A DNA stretch of 64,000 bases from Candidatus Neomarinimicrobiota bacterium. Lineage in GTDB: Bacteria; Fidelibacterota; JAANXI01. Location of the stretch: contig JAIPJS010000004.1 in NCBI GenBank assembly GCA_021734025.1, positions 124,001 to 188,000 of the forward strand. The letters are read 5' to 3'. Both the position numbers and the translations under genes were made by a program. The first letter of the stretch is position 1; each line of letters begins with the position of its first letter. The notes beneath the pieces are model-generated. The model did no database searches. It saw only the letters and a list, made by a program, of their open reading frames with translations, and was not told the DNA's origin. Below, one piece after another: positions 41,635 to 50,652 of this stretch.

Positions 41635-42042
41635 CTAAGCTTCGGTTTTGGATGAATAATTAATTTTGAGGGCATCGGCCTCACGGAGCTCCTGGTGAAA
41701 TTCCGTAATGAGTCCCATTTGCGATCCCTTGTCCGCCCGGAGCGATACGATGATCTGCGGATCATTTTTTCGCATCTGGTACATAATGTTCCGTACGTTA
41801 CTCATCTCCATCAATTTATCTTGAATAGAGACCGTACCATCTTTCGCAATCCAGACATACGCCACATGCCGCTTGGTTTCGAGCTTTTCGATCTTCTCTG
41901 CTTCAGGCAGGATTACACTCAGCCCCTGATATTCACGCAAGACCGTGGATACCATAAAGAAGATCAGCAGCATAAAAACGATATCCGGCATCGATGAGGT
42001 CGGAATACCTGAGCTGGTCTTTTCTTTGCGTTTAAATTGCAT
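41635..42042 (-). CDS. exbD: ExbD/TolR biopolymer transport protein (second copy)
   Basis: ExbD-family protein (135 aa). A cytosolic N-terminus with the IPTSSMPDIVFMLLIFFMV segment supplies the single membrane helix; the conserved Asp in PDIVF is the proton-path residue. The periplasmic domain follows (LPEAEKIEKL onward). This is the second of two consecutive exbD genes; two ExbDs of slightly different sequence are common in FCB genomes and may form mixed dimers. The gap to the preceding exbD is 15 bases. Confidence 0.93.
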   Translation of the reverse strand: MQFKRKEKTSSGIPTSSMPDIVFMLLIFFMVSTVLREYQGLSVILPEAEKIEKLETKRHVAYVWIAKDGTVSIQDKLMEMSNVRNIMYQMRKNDPQIIVSLRADKGSQMGLITEFHQELREADALKINYSSKTEA

Positions 42043-42057
42043 AATATTCTGTCTCGG

Positions 42058-42459
42058 TTATTCGGGATTCGCGATAGATATTCGTGTGGCCGCTGATTGC
42101 TTTAGTTCATCAAGCACATCAATATACGTCTGATACTTCGTCCGCGCATCGGTCTTTACCGACACAATTAACTTCGGATTCTGCTGCATCTTTTGACGCA
42201 TAAGCGGCTGGATGTCCCGGAGAGTAACGACTTCTTCGTCCAACAGAATATCTCCCCGGGCGTTAATCAGCAGATTGCTGATATTCTGTTTGGCGACCTC
42301 GGTTTCTTCCCCTTTGGCCGGCAGAACGAGTCCTAACCCCTTATCCATATCAATGGTCGTAGTGACCAGGAAGAAAATCAGGAGCAGGAACGCAATATCC
42401 GCCAGCGATCCCTGGGGAATCTCAACTTCGCGATCCTTTTCTTTTTTCCCACGTATCAT
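42058..42459 (-). CDS. exbD: ExbD/TolR biopolymer transport protein (first copy)
   Basis: ExbD-family protein (133 aa). The helix segment IPQGSLADIAFLLLIFFLVTTTI contains the conserved Asp. The periplasmic part has the usual LPAKGEE...SNLLINARGDILLDEEVV pattern and ends in TRISIANPE. Preceded by an AAAGGA ribosome site and by exbB 52 bp upstream. Together with the next gene it forms the stator-side partner of the ExbB pentamer. The two copies are not identical: about half of the residues of the helix segment differ. Confidence 0.93.
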   Translation of the reverse strand: MIRGKKEKDREVEIPQGSLADIAFLLLIFFLVTTTIDMDKGLGLVLPAKGEETEVAKQNISNLLINARGDILLDEEVVTLRDIQPLMRQKMQQNPKLIVSVKTDARTKYQTYIDVLDELKQSAATRISIANPE

Positions 42460-42510
42460 AATTATCGGTCCTTTCTCGCCCGTACTTTCAACACAATCGT
42501 TGGGCTGAAG

Positions 42511-43143
42511 TTAGGACTTCTTGAGTTCGCCTTTTTCTTCCAGTTCTGTCAGGGTATCGATGAGCTTCAGCGATCCTTCTTCCATGTCAATAATAATCTT
42601 GTCGATCCGGGTGACAAAGAAGTTGTGAAAGAACTGGATGATAATAGCGACAATCAACCCAAACAAGGTTGTCAGCAACGCAACGGAAATACCACCAGCC
42701 ACAATCGACGGTGAAATATCGTTGGCCTTTTCAATATCCTGGAATGCCAGAATCATTCCCCAGACCGTCCCGGTAAATCCGAGCATCGGGGCAATGGCAA
42801 TAATCGTTGCCAGCCAGGTCAATCCCCGTTCTAGAAATGACATTTCAATACTACCGGCATTCTGAACGGCCTTTTCCACTTCCTCAATCCCCCGGTCAAC
42901 ACGGGACAGACCGGCGTGGAAAATCTCAGCCACTGGACCCGGCGTGTTTTCACAGACTTCTAATGCCTGCGGCACACCCTCTTCTTCCAATGCCTGGTGG
43001 ACGTTTTGTAGGAGTTTTTTCGTATTGACGGAGGCTTTTGTCAGGGTAAAAAATCGTTCAAGAACCACCATCAGACCGATGACAAGTGCCGCCAGGATCG
43101 GCCACATGAAACCGCCGCCTTGATGAAAAAGATCAATTAACAT
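42511..43143 (-). CDS. exbB: ExbB/TolQ/MotA-family proton channel
   Basis: Proton-channel subunit (210 aa) with three membrane helices (about 12-33, 110-135 and 150-178). The family residues are present: the Thr of FTGTVWGM and the large polar loop in between (about 35-105, with ALEVCENTPGPVAEIFHAGL). First gene of the exbB-exbD-exbD-tonB operon, transcribed from the promoter at 43200-43228, and with an AAGGAAGG ribosome site. MotA-type alternatives are excluded by the gene neighbourhood. Confidence 0.95.
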   Translation of the reverse strand: MLIDLFHQGGGFMWPILAALVIGLMVVLERFFTLTKASVNTKKLLQNVHQALEEEGVPQALEVCENTPGPVAEIFHAGLSRVDRGIEEVEKAVQNAGSIEMSFLERGLTWLATIIAIAPMLGFTGTVWGMILAFQDIEKANDISPSIVAGGISVALLTTLFGLIVAIIIQFFHNFFVTRIDKIIIDMEEGSLKLIDTLTELEEKGELKKS

Positions 43144-43166
43144 TTGCTTACCTTCCTTCTGTTACA

Positions 43167-43258
43167 AATCACATGATTCAGAATTAAATTTTGCAGAAAA
43201 TGTTATCCATTTTCCCGACAAATGTCAAGAATTAACACCTCTTTTGTCATGTGATTCA
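43167..43258. promoter_or_regulatory. Two near-palindromic 12-mers around the exbB promoter
   Basis: TCACATGATTCA (43169-43180) and TCATGTGATTCA (43247-43258) are direct copies that differ at two central bases; the first is also close to a perfect palindrome, AATCACATGATT. They bracket the promoter at 43200-43228 with 78 bp between starts. Such paired sites suggest binding of a dimeric regulator on both sides of the promoter. No consensus known to me matches (not Fur-like). Confidence 0.4.
43200..43228 (-). promoter_or_regulatory. Sigma-70-like promoter of the exbB operon
   Basis: On the minus strand, TTGACA (43228-43223) is a perfect -35, followed after exactly 17 bases by TAACAT (43205-43200), which matches four of six -10 positions. 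The inferred start lies near 43193, about 50 bases before the exbB ATG at 43143. This is the second promoter of classical type in the window. Confidence 0.6.
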
Positions 43259-43264
43259 ACGTTA

Positions 43265-44887
43265 TTATTCCTGCCCAACTATAGCCAATTCGCGTGCCTG
43301 CGGAAAATGTTCAAGCGCCGTCTGGACCTGGTTATCCATGGTTAATCGAATCGCATAATATTGATCCTTTTCCCAGAGACTGGATGCAATTTCCGCCTTG
43401 ATCAAATTCCGGATGTAGGGGAGGTCCTGCTCGAATTCTTCCTCGTCTATTTCCACATCCTTCTCAGCTATAAAATCTTTAATATCAGAAATATGCTCAT
43501 CCGTCAACTGAAAATTCTGAGCAAAGTCAGAGAAATCCTCCTTGAGTTCCTGATGCTTCGCCGCATATGCCGATGCCCATTCGAAGAACACCCGCGACGG
43601 ATGCTGAATAAGCTTTATGGTCGTTTTTGTAAGATCCAGATCATACTCGGCCGGGATATCCGGCGTAATTCCACCGCCTCCGTAAACAATCCGACCACTC
43701 TTGGTATGAAAAACCGGGCGGTCAGTGGTATCAATAGGCGCTCCCGAAGAATCTTCCGCGGCCATTTCGGTATCACTGTGCCGGGTAGCCACTTCCTCAT
43801 AATAATCTTCCGTCCCGTTCTCGTACGGACGCTGAATTAACCGGCCACTCGGTGTATAGTACCGTGCAACCGTCACCCGAATGGCAGAACCGTCCCGCAT
43901 AGGCCACTGTCGCTGGACAAGCCCCTTTCCAAAGCTGGTTTCGCCAACGATCAAGCCACGATCCAGATCCTGTAAGGCACCGGACACAATTTCGCTGGCG
44001 CTGGCAGAACCCCGGTTGAGTACCACGACCACCGGAAACCGATGATGCGTCGCCTTATCTGTGGAATAAAACTCCTCATTTGCCGAGGGGATCCGACCTT
44101 TCGTGTAGACGATCTTTTGACCGCCTTCGACGAATTTATCCACGATCTTAATCGCCTGATCCATGTACCCGCCGCTGTTGTTTCGAAGATCGATGACCAG
44201 CTGTTCCATTCCCTGGGATTCCAGTTTCTTCAGGGCATCTTCAAACTCAGTGGCTGTATTCTTGGCAAACCGGTTTAACCGAATATATCCGGTTTGTTCA
44301 TGCCCGGGGACCATCACCGCAGCCAGTACGCTGGCGATGGGAATATCATCCCGGATAATCGTGAAATCCAGGCTGTCCGACCGGCCGGGACGCACCACAG
44401 TCACATTGACCTGCGTACCCTTTTTACCGCGCAGCTTATCAAACACTTCCTGCTGGGTGATGCCTTCCGCGGAGGTATCCTCAATGGCAACAATTTTATC
44501 ACCGGCCTGAATGCCCACCTTATCCGCCGGAGCCCCGGGGATCGGCGAAATCACAGTGATATACTTATCAATAATGTCAAATTCGATCCCGATGCCCTGG
44601 AACTCCCCTTCAAACTGCTCGTTAATCCGGTCAATTCTTTTCTTCGGGATATACACCGAATGAGGATCCAATTCCTCCATCAGGCCGTTATACGCCCCGA
44701 TCATCACCTCTTCCCAGGTCACATCTTCCACGTAATTGTCATTGACAATACTGACCATATCCGAGAAGACGTTCAACTTCTGAAACAAGTCGTTCGCAGA
44801 AGCGATCACCTGCTGCCCAGGCGAGGAGAGCAGGAACAATCCAATGATGGCGATAACAGCTCCGGTACCGGCAAAAAATTTCTTCAT
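43265..44887 (-). CDS. S41-family carboxyl-terminal processing protease
   Basis: C-terminal-processing peptidase (540 aa), cleaving proteins from their C-terminus in the periplasm. An N-terminal helix (about 5-25) anchors or exports it. A PDZ domain covers about 85-165 (GIGIEFDIIDKYITVISP and GIQAGDKIVAIED). The catalytic region shows DLRNNSGGYMDQ, the nucleophile Ser in NRGSASASEIVSGAL and the base Lys in TSFGKGLVQ. A C-terminal helical extension (about 440-540) exceeds the core family and is typical of Bacteroidetes-like members. Monocistronic, with AAGGAATG upstream of the ATG. Confidence 0.93.
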   Translation of the reverse strand: MKKFFAGTGAVIAIIGLFLLSSPGQQVIASANDLFQKLNVFSDMVSIVNDNYVEDVTWEEVMIGAYNGLMEELDPHSVYIPKKRIDRINEQFEGEFQGIGIEFDIIDKYITVISPIPGAPADKVGIQAGDKIVAIEDTSAEGITQQEVFDKLRGKKGTQVNVTVVRPGRSDSLDFTIIRDDIPIASVLAAVMVPGHEQTGYIRLNRFAKNTATEFEDALKKLESQGMEQLVIDLRNNSGGYMDQAIKIVDKFVEGGQKIVYTKGRIPSANEEFYSTDKATHHRFPVVVVLNRGSASASEIVSGALQDLDRGLIVGETSFGKGLVQRQWPMRDGSAIRVTVARYYTPSGRLIQRPYENGTEDYYEEVATRHSDTEMAAEDSSGAPIDTTDRPVFHTKSGRIVYGGGGITPDIPAEYDLDLTKTTIKLIQHPSRVFFEWASAYAAKHQELKEDFSDFAQNFQLTDEHISDIKDFIAEKDVEIDEEEFEQDLPYIRNLIKAEIASSLWEKDQYYAIRLTMDNQVQTALEHFPQARELAIVGQE

Positions 44888-44964
44888 TTATTTCATTCCT
44901 TCATCACATTTTCAATTCGACACATATTTACAATTCAATTTTATCTACAATGTTCCTGGCTGAT

Positions 44965-45780
44965 TCAAATGCCAAAATACAACATCCCTCTAAAGAATGG
45001 CGTCAGCAACGACATTGACTCCGCGCCGGCGATAGTGTGTTGTCCATTTAACTTCCATGCGTCTGCGCCCATGCCGGCAATTTGCAATCCGCCAGTCAGG
45101 CGGACACCGATCCAGCTGGAAAGCTGCCACTTCAGGCTGGCGATCGGCTGCCCAATCAGATAAATCGCGCTGACCATCGCTGATCGGAAACCTAATTCCG
45201 GGGGACCCGGCGTAAAATTCGACCCACCAAACGGCATCCATAGCCGTTCCCAGGTTAAATCATTCGATCGCTGGAGAATCGAATACGTAATCCGTCCGAC
45301 ACCACCACCGGCCCCGAGACCAATCTGGATATTGCGGTTGAGCTGCCACAAATATTCCACGTTCAGCACAGACTTTACAATCTTGACGGTCACCGATCGG
45401 GTTTGCTGGGTGGTCGCGTCAAAACCTGAGACGGATTTAGAGCCAAATAACGCAGTACCACTGAGGCGAACATGCTCGGTTATCTGACCGAACCCCTGCC
45501 CACCGTAAGTGATCATCGTGTTGTTGTTAAACCCCACAATGCCCAGATGATTGGCATAGACTCCGGTTCCCGTTGCATCTCCACCCTGATAATTCGGTAT
45601 ATTACTGAGCGCGATGACATCTTGTGGCCAGTCTGAGATCGGAAGGAACTCGAACGAACCGACAAACCCGATACCGCCTCCATAGAAGGGATTGGCGTCC
45701 GACGGGCCTTGCGCGTGAAGTTCTCCTGCAGATAACAGGATTAAGCACGAAATGATGACAAATAGTGAATTAGCTTTCAA
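44965..45780 (-). CDS. Putative outer-membrane protein, unrecognised family
   Basis: Exported protein (271 aa) with a signal peptide (about 1-23, ending ELHAQ). The body is rich in Gly and aromatic residues and alternating hydrophobic positions, for example NIQIGLGAGGGVGRITYS and QITEHVRLSGTALFGS, as in beta-barrels; it ends FFRGMLYFGI, a plausible barrel C-terminus. I do not recognise the family. The start is a TTG at 45780: an in-frame TGA stands two codons upstream and no ATG follows before residue 70 or so, so an alternative start is needed. A regulatory signal is not seen. Divergent from the FG-GAP/Ig-like gene. Confidence 0.7.
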   Translation of the reverse strand: MKANSLFVIISCLILLSAGELHAQGPSDANPFYGGGIGFVGSFEFLPISDWPQDVIALSNIPNYQGGDATGTGVYANHLGIVGFNNNTMITYGGQGFGQITEHVRLSGTALFGSKSVSGFDATTQQTRSVTVKIVKSVLNVEYLWQLNRNIQIGLGAGGGVGRITYSILQRSNDLTWERLWMPFGGSNFTPGPPELGFRSAMVSAIYLIGQPIASLKWQLSSWIGVRLTGGLQIAGMGADAWKLNGQHTIAGAESMSLLTPFFRGMLYFGI

Positions 45781-46017
45781 GATTCAGCAGGTGGTTAAAT
45801 TGTCATTAGGATTAATCAGATTACCTGTTGATGCTTTACGCCCCAATACCGCGTTCTAAAAATATAGAGAGCAGAACCCGCGGTTACAACTGAAATTTTA
45901 CTCGAAGTGATCGGTCTTTTTCCCTTGATTTTCATGGGGGTAGGGAATAATTTCGGTTCACCTTTTTGTCCCGGTTGCACACGAAAATACACCGCACAAA
46001 CAGCAGGCGATCCCCAT

Positions 46018-48678
46018 ATGAAAAATCCCGATTTTTACCAATCTCGCCCTCTGTCTTTTGGCGTAATTTTTTTTAGTGCACTTTTACTCCTGACTTCCCC
46101 GGTGCAAGGCGTAACAATTACCAAACATTTCCTGCCCGCAGCCACCGATATACCCAACCAGATAGAAATCGGATTGGACGCCAACTCAAACGGTATCACA
46201 GAAGTAGTAATCCTTCACGAAGCATTGCAGGGCCAACATGTGACCTGTTATGAACTTACCGAACCTCAAGCCACCAAAATATGGGAGTTTCGGCTGCCGC
46301 AAACCCTGCAAGGTGATGTGGTCGACATACAGAGCGCGGATACCGACGGAGATGGCAACCGGGAGATCCTTTGTCTGGCAAATGTTATTTCATCCGATGG
46401 GGCACCGGATAATATCCCCTGGCTCTTCGCATTTGAGTGGAATGGTAATACCTTTGCAGAGACAGGCACCTCCCGATGGAGCTATCAGGTATCCCCTGGA
46501 ATGAACCTGCGTCCCAAAAACTTTTGCGTATCGGATTTTGATAACGACTCCAAGCAGGAGCTGGCCGTAATCTTTGGGAGCCCGGAGCGGATCGGTTTAA
46601 TCGTCCAGCGGGAAGGAACCCTGCAGAGTGGTGCCTGGACGCCGGAATTTCAATTTCCCGTGCCTGGCAACGGACAAAGCGGATTTGATGTACATCTCAC
46701 TGCTGCCGATTTAACCGCTGACGGAGTTGATGAACTTCTGCTATACTCCACAAATGTTGATGCCCAGGTAAGCGTATATTCCTACATCGACGCCAATCGG
46801 TATGCTCCGGTGACCACAATCCCGTTTCCTCCGATGATGAGTAGCACCGAAGCCTTCCCTTTACTGGCAGCCACTGATATGGACGGAAACGGATATAACG
46901 ACATTCTGCTCGGTACACAATCCGGGACTTTACATCGTCTGTCGAGAAGTACACCACAGCAGGAAATTTTCCAGTTTAATCCACAGGTGCTTTCCCGGAC
47001 CGGATCCCAGCTTTCAACGCTGCAAGCCATCGATGGAAAGGTCATTTTCACCCGGGAGGGGTCAGATGTGGTCAGCCAGGGCACAATATCCGATGGTCAG
47101 TTCGAAACGATTCAGCTGCAGCCCGACAAATTCGCGGGTTACCAATTTTCTGCAAGCGCCTCTGCAAATTCGAGCCCCACGATGGTATTAGCCGGCTCTG
47201 CCGCAGGATCGGCACCCGCCCTGTTTTCTCTCCAGTGGGAACGCAGCACTCCTTCTCTGGCAGAAAAAGCAGATATGAATGCCACAACTCAAACCCGAAC
47301 TCCGGATCAGGTGGCCTATATCGGAAAGTGGTATGTCTATCCAATCGACTTCGACATCCTCTCTGTCGACAATCTGAACATCGAATTTGCGAAAGCGCCG
47401 AAGGGTATGCGATATAATCATCAGGCCAGCCGACTGGAGTGGACGCCCCAGTCTTCACAAAAGGGATTTCATCAGGTCGAGATCAACATTCGCAGCGCAC
47501 AATATGAACACTCGGAACAGTTTGTTGTGCTTGCCAAGGAGGATCCTCCGTCAATTTCATCTGATCCTGTGACTATCGTGACTGCAGGTGAGCCGTGGGA
47601 ATATCAGGTGACCGTTGCAAATAGCAGCGCATACGAGACCCTGAAATATTCTCTGCTGGATGCGCCGGACAATATGACCATTAATTCTCAGGGATGGCTC
47701 TACTGGGTTCCATCTGTCGGTCAGGTAAACGATCAACAGGTGACCGTAGCGGTAAGCGACGGGTATGACATCGACACCCAAACTTTTGCGGTGTACGTGA
47801 ATGCGCCCCCCTCATTTCTCTCTCAACCCGGTACCACAACCTCAATTAACGAGGAATATACGTATAATATCCAGACAGGTGACCGCAACGAGGATTCCAG
47901 GGTGAGCATTTCACTGCGTCAAGGTCCGGAAGGCATGTCCTTAACCGATCGACAGCTCTCCTGGATACCGACCGGAGATCAGGTCGGAAATTTCACGGTG
48001 ATGCTTGAGCTCACTGATAACTATATCGCCACAGCCCAGCGATGGACGCTGTTTGTAAATGCTCCACCAAAGATTACCTCCACTCCGCCGGATTCTCTCC
48101 CGTATGATCAGGAATACCGATACCAGGTCGATGTCAGTGATCCAAATGCGGAGCAGGGCCTGAGCTACTCGCTGGTACATGCTCCGCAGGGCATGACCAT
48201 TGACAATAACGGTCTGGTGACCTGGAGGCCGGGCAAAGGATCTATCAACCGGCAGACATTCACCTGTCGGGTCTCGGATGGATACGCCGAAGATACACAG
48301 ACCGGTGAAGTCTTTATCAATGTGCCGCCGGAATTCGTGAGTGAACCGGAACGGGTGGCGGTGAGCGAACTCCGGTACACGTATGCACTCCAGGGCGAAG
48401 ACGCCAACGGAGACGCCATCACCTTCAGCAGTATTCAGTTGCCAAAGTACGCTTCCCTGGATACATCCATCAACACCCTCTCGTGGAAACCCACTATGGG
48501 CCAGATTGGGGAGCAGCGCTTCCGGCTTCAGGTGACCGACGCTCACGGGGCGACCACAATCCAGGAATTTAATGTCCGCGTGTACGAAAATCCCGGAACC
48601 AAGCCGCTGGTCTTCTCCGGATACTACATCCTGATTGCGCTTGTTGGCGGGCTGTTCGTACTGACGACTACGCTGTAA
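46018..48678 (+). CDS. Large surface protein with FG-GAP propeller and Ig-like repeats
   Basis: Exported 886-aa protein. The signal peptide follows the ATG at 46018 (to about residue 35, SPVQG). Residues about 40-440 have five FG-GAP/calcium-binding-like loops (for example DTDGDGNREI, DFDNDSKQEL, DMDGNGYNDI), a seven-blade propeller pattern. From about 455 to 865 there are four to five putative-Ig (He_PIG/cadherin-like) domains with repeating GMTI...GLVTWxPxxGQ segments. The C-terminus is a hydrophobic helix (GYYILIALVGGLFVLTTTL) without the basic stop residues usual for cytoplasmic tails. No T9SS domain is visible. Adhesion or matrix role inferred. The 37 upstream in-frame codons lack a signal sequence and were dropped. 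Confidence 0.8.
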   Translation: MKNPDFYQSRPLSFGVIFFSALLLLTSPVQGVTITKHFLPAATDIPNQIEIGLDANSNGITEVVILHEALQGQHVTCYELTEPQATKIWEFRLPQTLQGDVVDIQSADTDGDGNREILCLANVISSDGAPDNIPWLFAFEWNGNTFAETGTSRWSYQVSPGMNLRPKNFCVSDFDNDSKQELAVIFGSPERIGLIVQREGTLQSGAWTPEFQFPVPGNGQSGFDVHLTAADLTADGVDELLLYSTNVDAQVSVYSYIDANRYAPVTTIPFPPMMSSTEAFPLLAATDMDGNGYNDILLGTQSGTLHRLSRSTPQQEIFQFNPQVLSRTGSQLSTLQAIDGKVIFTREGSDVVSQGTISDGQFETIQLQPDKFAGYQFSASASANSSPTMVLAGSAAGSAPALFSLQWERSTPSLAEKADMNATTQTRTPDQVAYIGKWYVYPIDFDILSVDNLNIEFAKAPKGMRYNHQASRLEWTPQSSQKGFHQVEINIRSAQYEHSEQFVVLAKEDPPSISSDPVTIVTAGEPWEYQVTVANSSAYETLKYSLLDAPDNMTINSQGWLYWVPSVGQVNDQQVTVAVSDGYDIDTQTFAVYVNAPPSFLSQPGTTTSINEEYTYNIQTGDRNEDSRVSISLRQGPEGMSLTDRQLSWIPTGDQVGNFTVMLELTDNYIATAQRWTLFVNAPPKITSTPPDSLPYDQEYRYQVDVSDPNAEQGLSYSLVHAPQGMTIDNNGLVTWRPGKGSINRQTFTCRVSDGYAEDTQTGEVFINVPPEFVSEPERVAVSELRYTYALQGEDANGDAITFSSIQLPKYASLDTSINTLSWKPTMGQIGEQRFRLQVTDAHGATTIQEFNVRVYENPGTKPLVFSGYYILIALVGGLFVLTTTL

Positions 48679-48965
48679 CCGTACAGTATATTTTCACGAA
48701 ATTCACACTCTGTATACTCGATACTAAAATAATTATTTAACAGAAATAAGCTACCGACTGTCGATGACCGCTATCAGCGTCGCCGACAGTTAAGGTGACT
48801 TACAGACTTATAATGGTGCCTCGCAATAAGATTGCGAGGCTTAAATTCGACACCCTCATTCCAAGGCGAACAACAACCAACTCTTTCGAAAACCGTAACA
48901 CGAGAGCTTTGAAATTATCCCAGTAATTTTTCCGAGAGATACCTCTTCAGATGCAGTGGTGAACT
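48679..48965. repeat. Gap with two hairpin elements
   Basis: ACTGTCG (48757-48763) pairs with CGACAGT (48784-48790) around an inner GACCGCT/AGCGTC stem, the CTGTCGG-type element. GCCTCGCAAT (48818-48827) pairs perfectly with ATTGCGAGGC (48831-48840). Both families recur elsewhere in the window. The second hairpin may also end transcription of the large surface-protein gene, though no T-run follows. Confidence 0.7.
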
Positions 48966-49979
48966 CTACAATGCTGCTATCACACTTTCATATAAAGACG
49001 GCGATATCTGATATTCCACCGAGAGATAGTAGACCGGGTTCTCGGCGAGCAAAGTTTTATCCCACTTGACAAAATCTTTGGCAGTCATCACCAGCATGTC
49101 GGCACCGTGTTTTTGCATCTGTGTCAACAGGTCCCGCTGCTCTTTCAGCGTATAATAGTGATGATCAGGATACCGTCGAAATGTCTTTAAAACCAGCGGT
49201 AATTGCCGGAGGGCGCGCTGGAATTTTTCCGGGTATCCAATCCCTGCGATAGCGAATACCGGCGAAGCGAATTCGAATTCTGACAGCGGCAACGATTCTC
49301 CGCGAACCGGATTCTTCAGAGTACTACTGGTTAATTTTTTCCCATGGAACAGGTGGGCGTCGGTGTATTTGTGCAAGATCTTCTCATGAGAGTCCTCCTT
49401 TTTATTCTCTTCCGCAATAAGGACATGTGTTGCGCGGTCCAATCCGCTCCAGGGCTCCCGTAACCGTCCCGCGGGGATAACAGATTCTTTGGTCACAAGA
49501 TCTTCCGCCGGGACAATAACGATATCTATATCTCTGGCTAGTGAGCGATGTTGAAATCCGTCATCCATCAGGATTATATCCACATCAAATTTCCGCATAA
49601 GAGTGGTTGCCCCCTGTACGCGGTCCGCATTCACTACCACCCGTAATTCCGGCGCAAGCAGACTTAGCATATACGGCTCATCGCCGGCCTCCCGGACAGA
49701 AACTACAGGCCCCTCCCCACGGGATACAATGACCTGGCCACTCGATTGTCGCTTATAACCCCGACTGACAACACCGACTGTATACTTATCACGAAGAAAA
49801 TTGTTGGCCAGGTGTTCGACTAACGGTGTTTTCCCTGTGCCGCCGGCATTCAGGTTTCCCACGCTGATGACTGGCACATCAACCTGCTGCTGCCGAAAAA
49901 CCCCCCTGTCGAACGCCAGATTACGAAGGCGCATCGCCCCACCGTACAACCATCCTAGCGGCGCCAGGAGTCCACGCAT
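48966..49979 (-). CDS. lpxK: Tetraacyldisaccharide 4'-kinase
   Basis: Phosphorylates the 4'-position of the lipid A disaccharide at the inner membrane (337 aa from the ATG at 49979). The P-loop is AGGTGKT at residues 45-51 (NLNAGGTGKTPLVE), with VISVGN before it, and DDGFQHRSLARD in the middle is the LpxK signature. The ATG overlaps the stop of the preceding gene as TGATG, and GGAG precedes it; a GTG codon upstream is less good. Last gene of the lpxB-acyltransferase-lpxK operon. Its presence means that the organism makes lipid A. Confidence 0.95.
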   Translation of the reverse strand: MRGLLAPLGWLYGGAMRLRNLAFDRGVFRQQQVDVPVISVGNLNAGGTGKTPLVEHLANNFLRDKYTVGVVSRGYKRQSSGQVIVSRGEGPVVSVREAGDEPYMLSLLAPELRVVVNADRVQGATTLMRKFDVDIILMDDGFQHRSLARDIDIVIVPAEDLVTKESVIPAGRLREPWSGLDRATHVLIAEENKKEDSHEKILHKYTDAHLFHGKKLTSSTLKNPVRGESLPLSEFEFASPVFAIAGIGYPEKFQRALRQLPLVLKTFRRYPDHHYYTLKEQRDLLTQMQKHGADMLVMTAKDFVKWDKTLLAENPVYYLSVEYQISPSLYESVIAAL

Positions 49980-50650
49980 CACTCGGCTCCGAACCGGCGA
50001 TCTTCTTCGGTTTGCAGTGTGTTGAGACGCGTTTCTATCTCTTCCAGCATGGATTTCACCGGGTTAGTCCCGCTAAAATCCTCAGGATAGATCGGTTCGC
50101 CGAAAACAACCCGGTTCCGACCGAACGGCAGCGGAAGGTAAAAGCTATCCCAGCTGGATTTTATCACTTTTTTCCGTGTAGAATTTGCAGCTACCGGCAC
50201 CACAACCGAACCCGTTTTATGTGCGATAACACCGACGCCGGGCTTTACCTCACGATACGGACCAATGGGACCGTCGCAGGTTATACCCAATACGCTGCCC
50301 GGCCGATTCATAATTTCCAGAGAACGGCTCATGGCTTCCTTTCCCCGGTCCCGACTCGATCCGCGCACCAGGTAAAATCCAAGGCGATTCAGTACCCGGG
50401 CGATCATCTCCGCGTCCCGGTGATAGCCGACCATCGCATAAATGCCCCGGTTCCGGAGATTATAAATAATGGGGAGCATCTGCCCGTGCCAGATGGCCAG
50501 GACAACATTTCGTCCACTCTCCAATGGCTCGGTGAAGTTCGATTCATTAATCAGTTTATTCCGGGACAGGGTAAACAGACTCCGGATAAGTAAACCGCCA
50601 AGGGTAACTCCCGCATAAAACTTGGTCTGTTTCCAGAGGGACTTCGCCAT
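49979..50650 (-). CDS. DUF374-family lysophospholipid/lipid A acyltransferase-like protein
   Basis: Acyltransferase-like protein (223 aa), DUF374 family. The acceptor motif around LAIWHGQMLPIIYNL holds the likely catalytic His of the family, followed by LRNRGIYAMVGYHRDAE. TCDGPIGPYREVKPGV near residues 125-140 is the DUF374 signature. Its membership of the operon between lpxB and lpxK strongly suggests a lipid A-related acylation or glycolipid-transfer step, but no function for DUF374 is established. The stop overlaps lpxK, and the start is two bases after lpxB's stop. Confidence 0.88.
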   Translation of the reverse strand: MAKSLWKQTKFYAGVTLGGLLIRSLFTLSRNKLINESNFTEPLESGRNVVLAIWHGQMLPIIYNLRNRGIYAMVGYHRDAEMIARVLNRLGFYLVRGSSRDRGKEAMSRSLEIMNRPGSVLGITCDGPIGPYREVKPGVGVIAHKTGSVVVPVAANSTRKKVIKSSWDSFYLPLPFGRNRVVFGEPIYPEDFSGTNPVKSMLEEIETRLNTLQTEEDRRFGAE

Positions 50651-50652
50651 AG

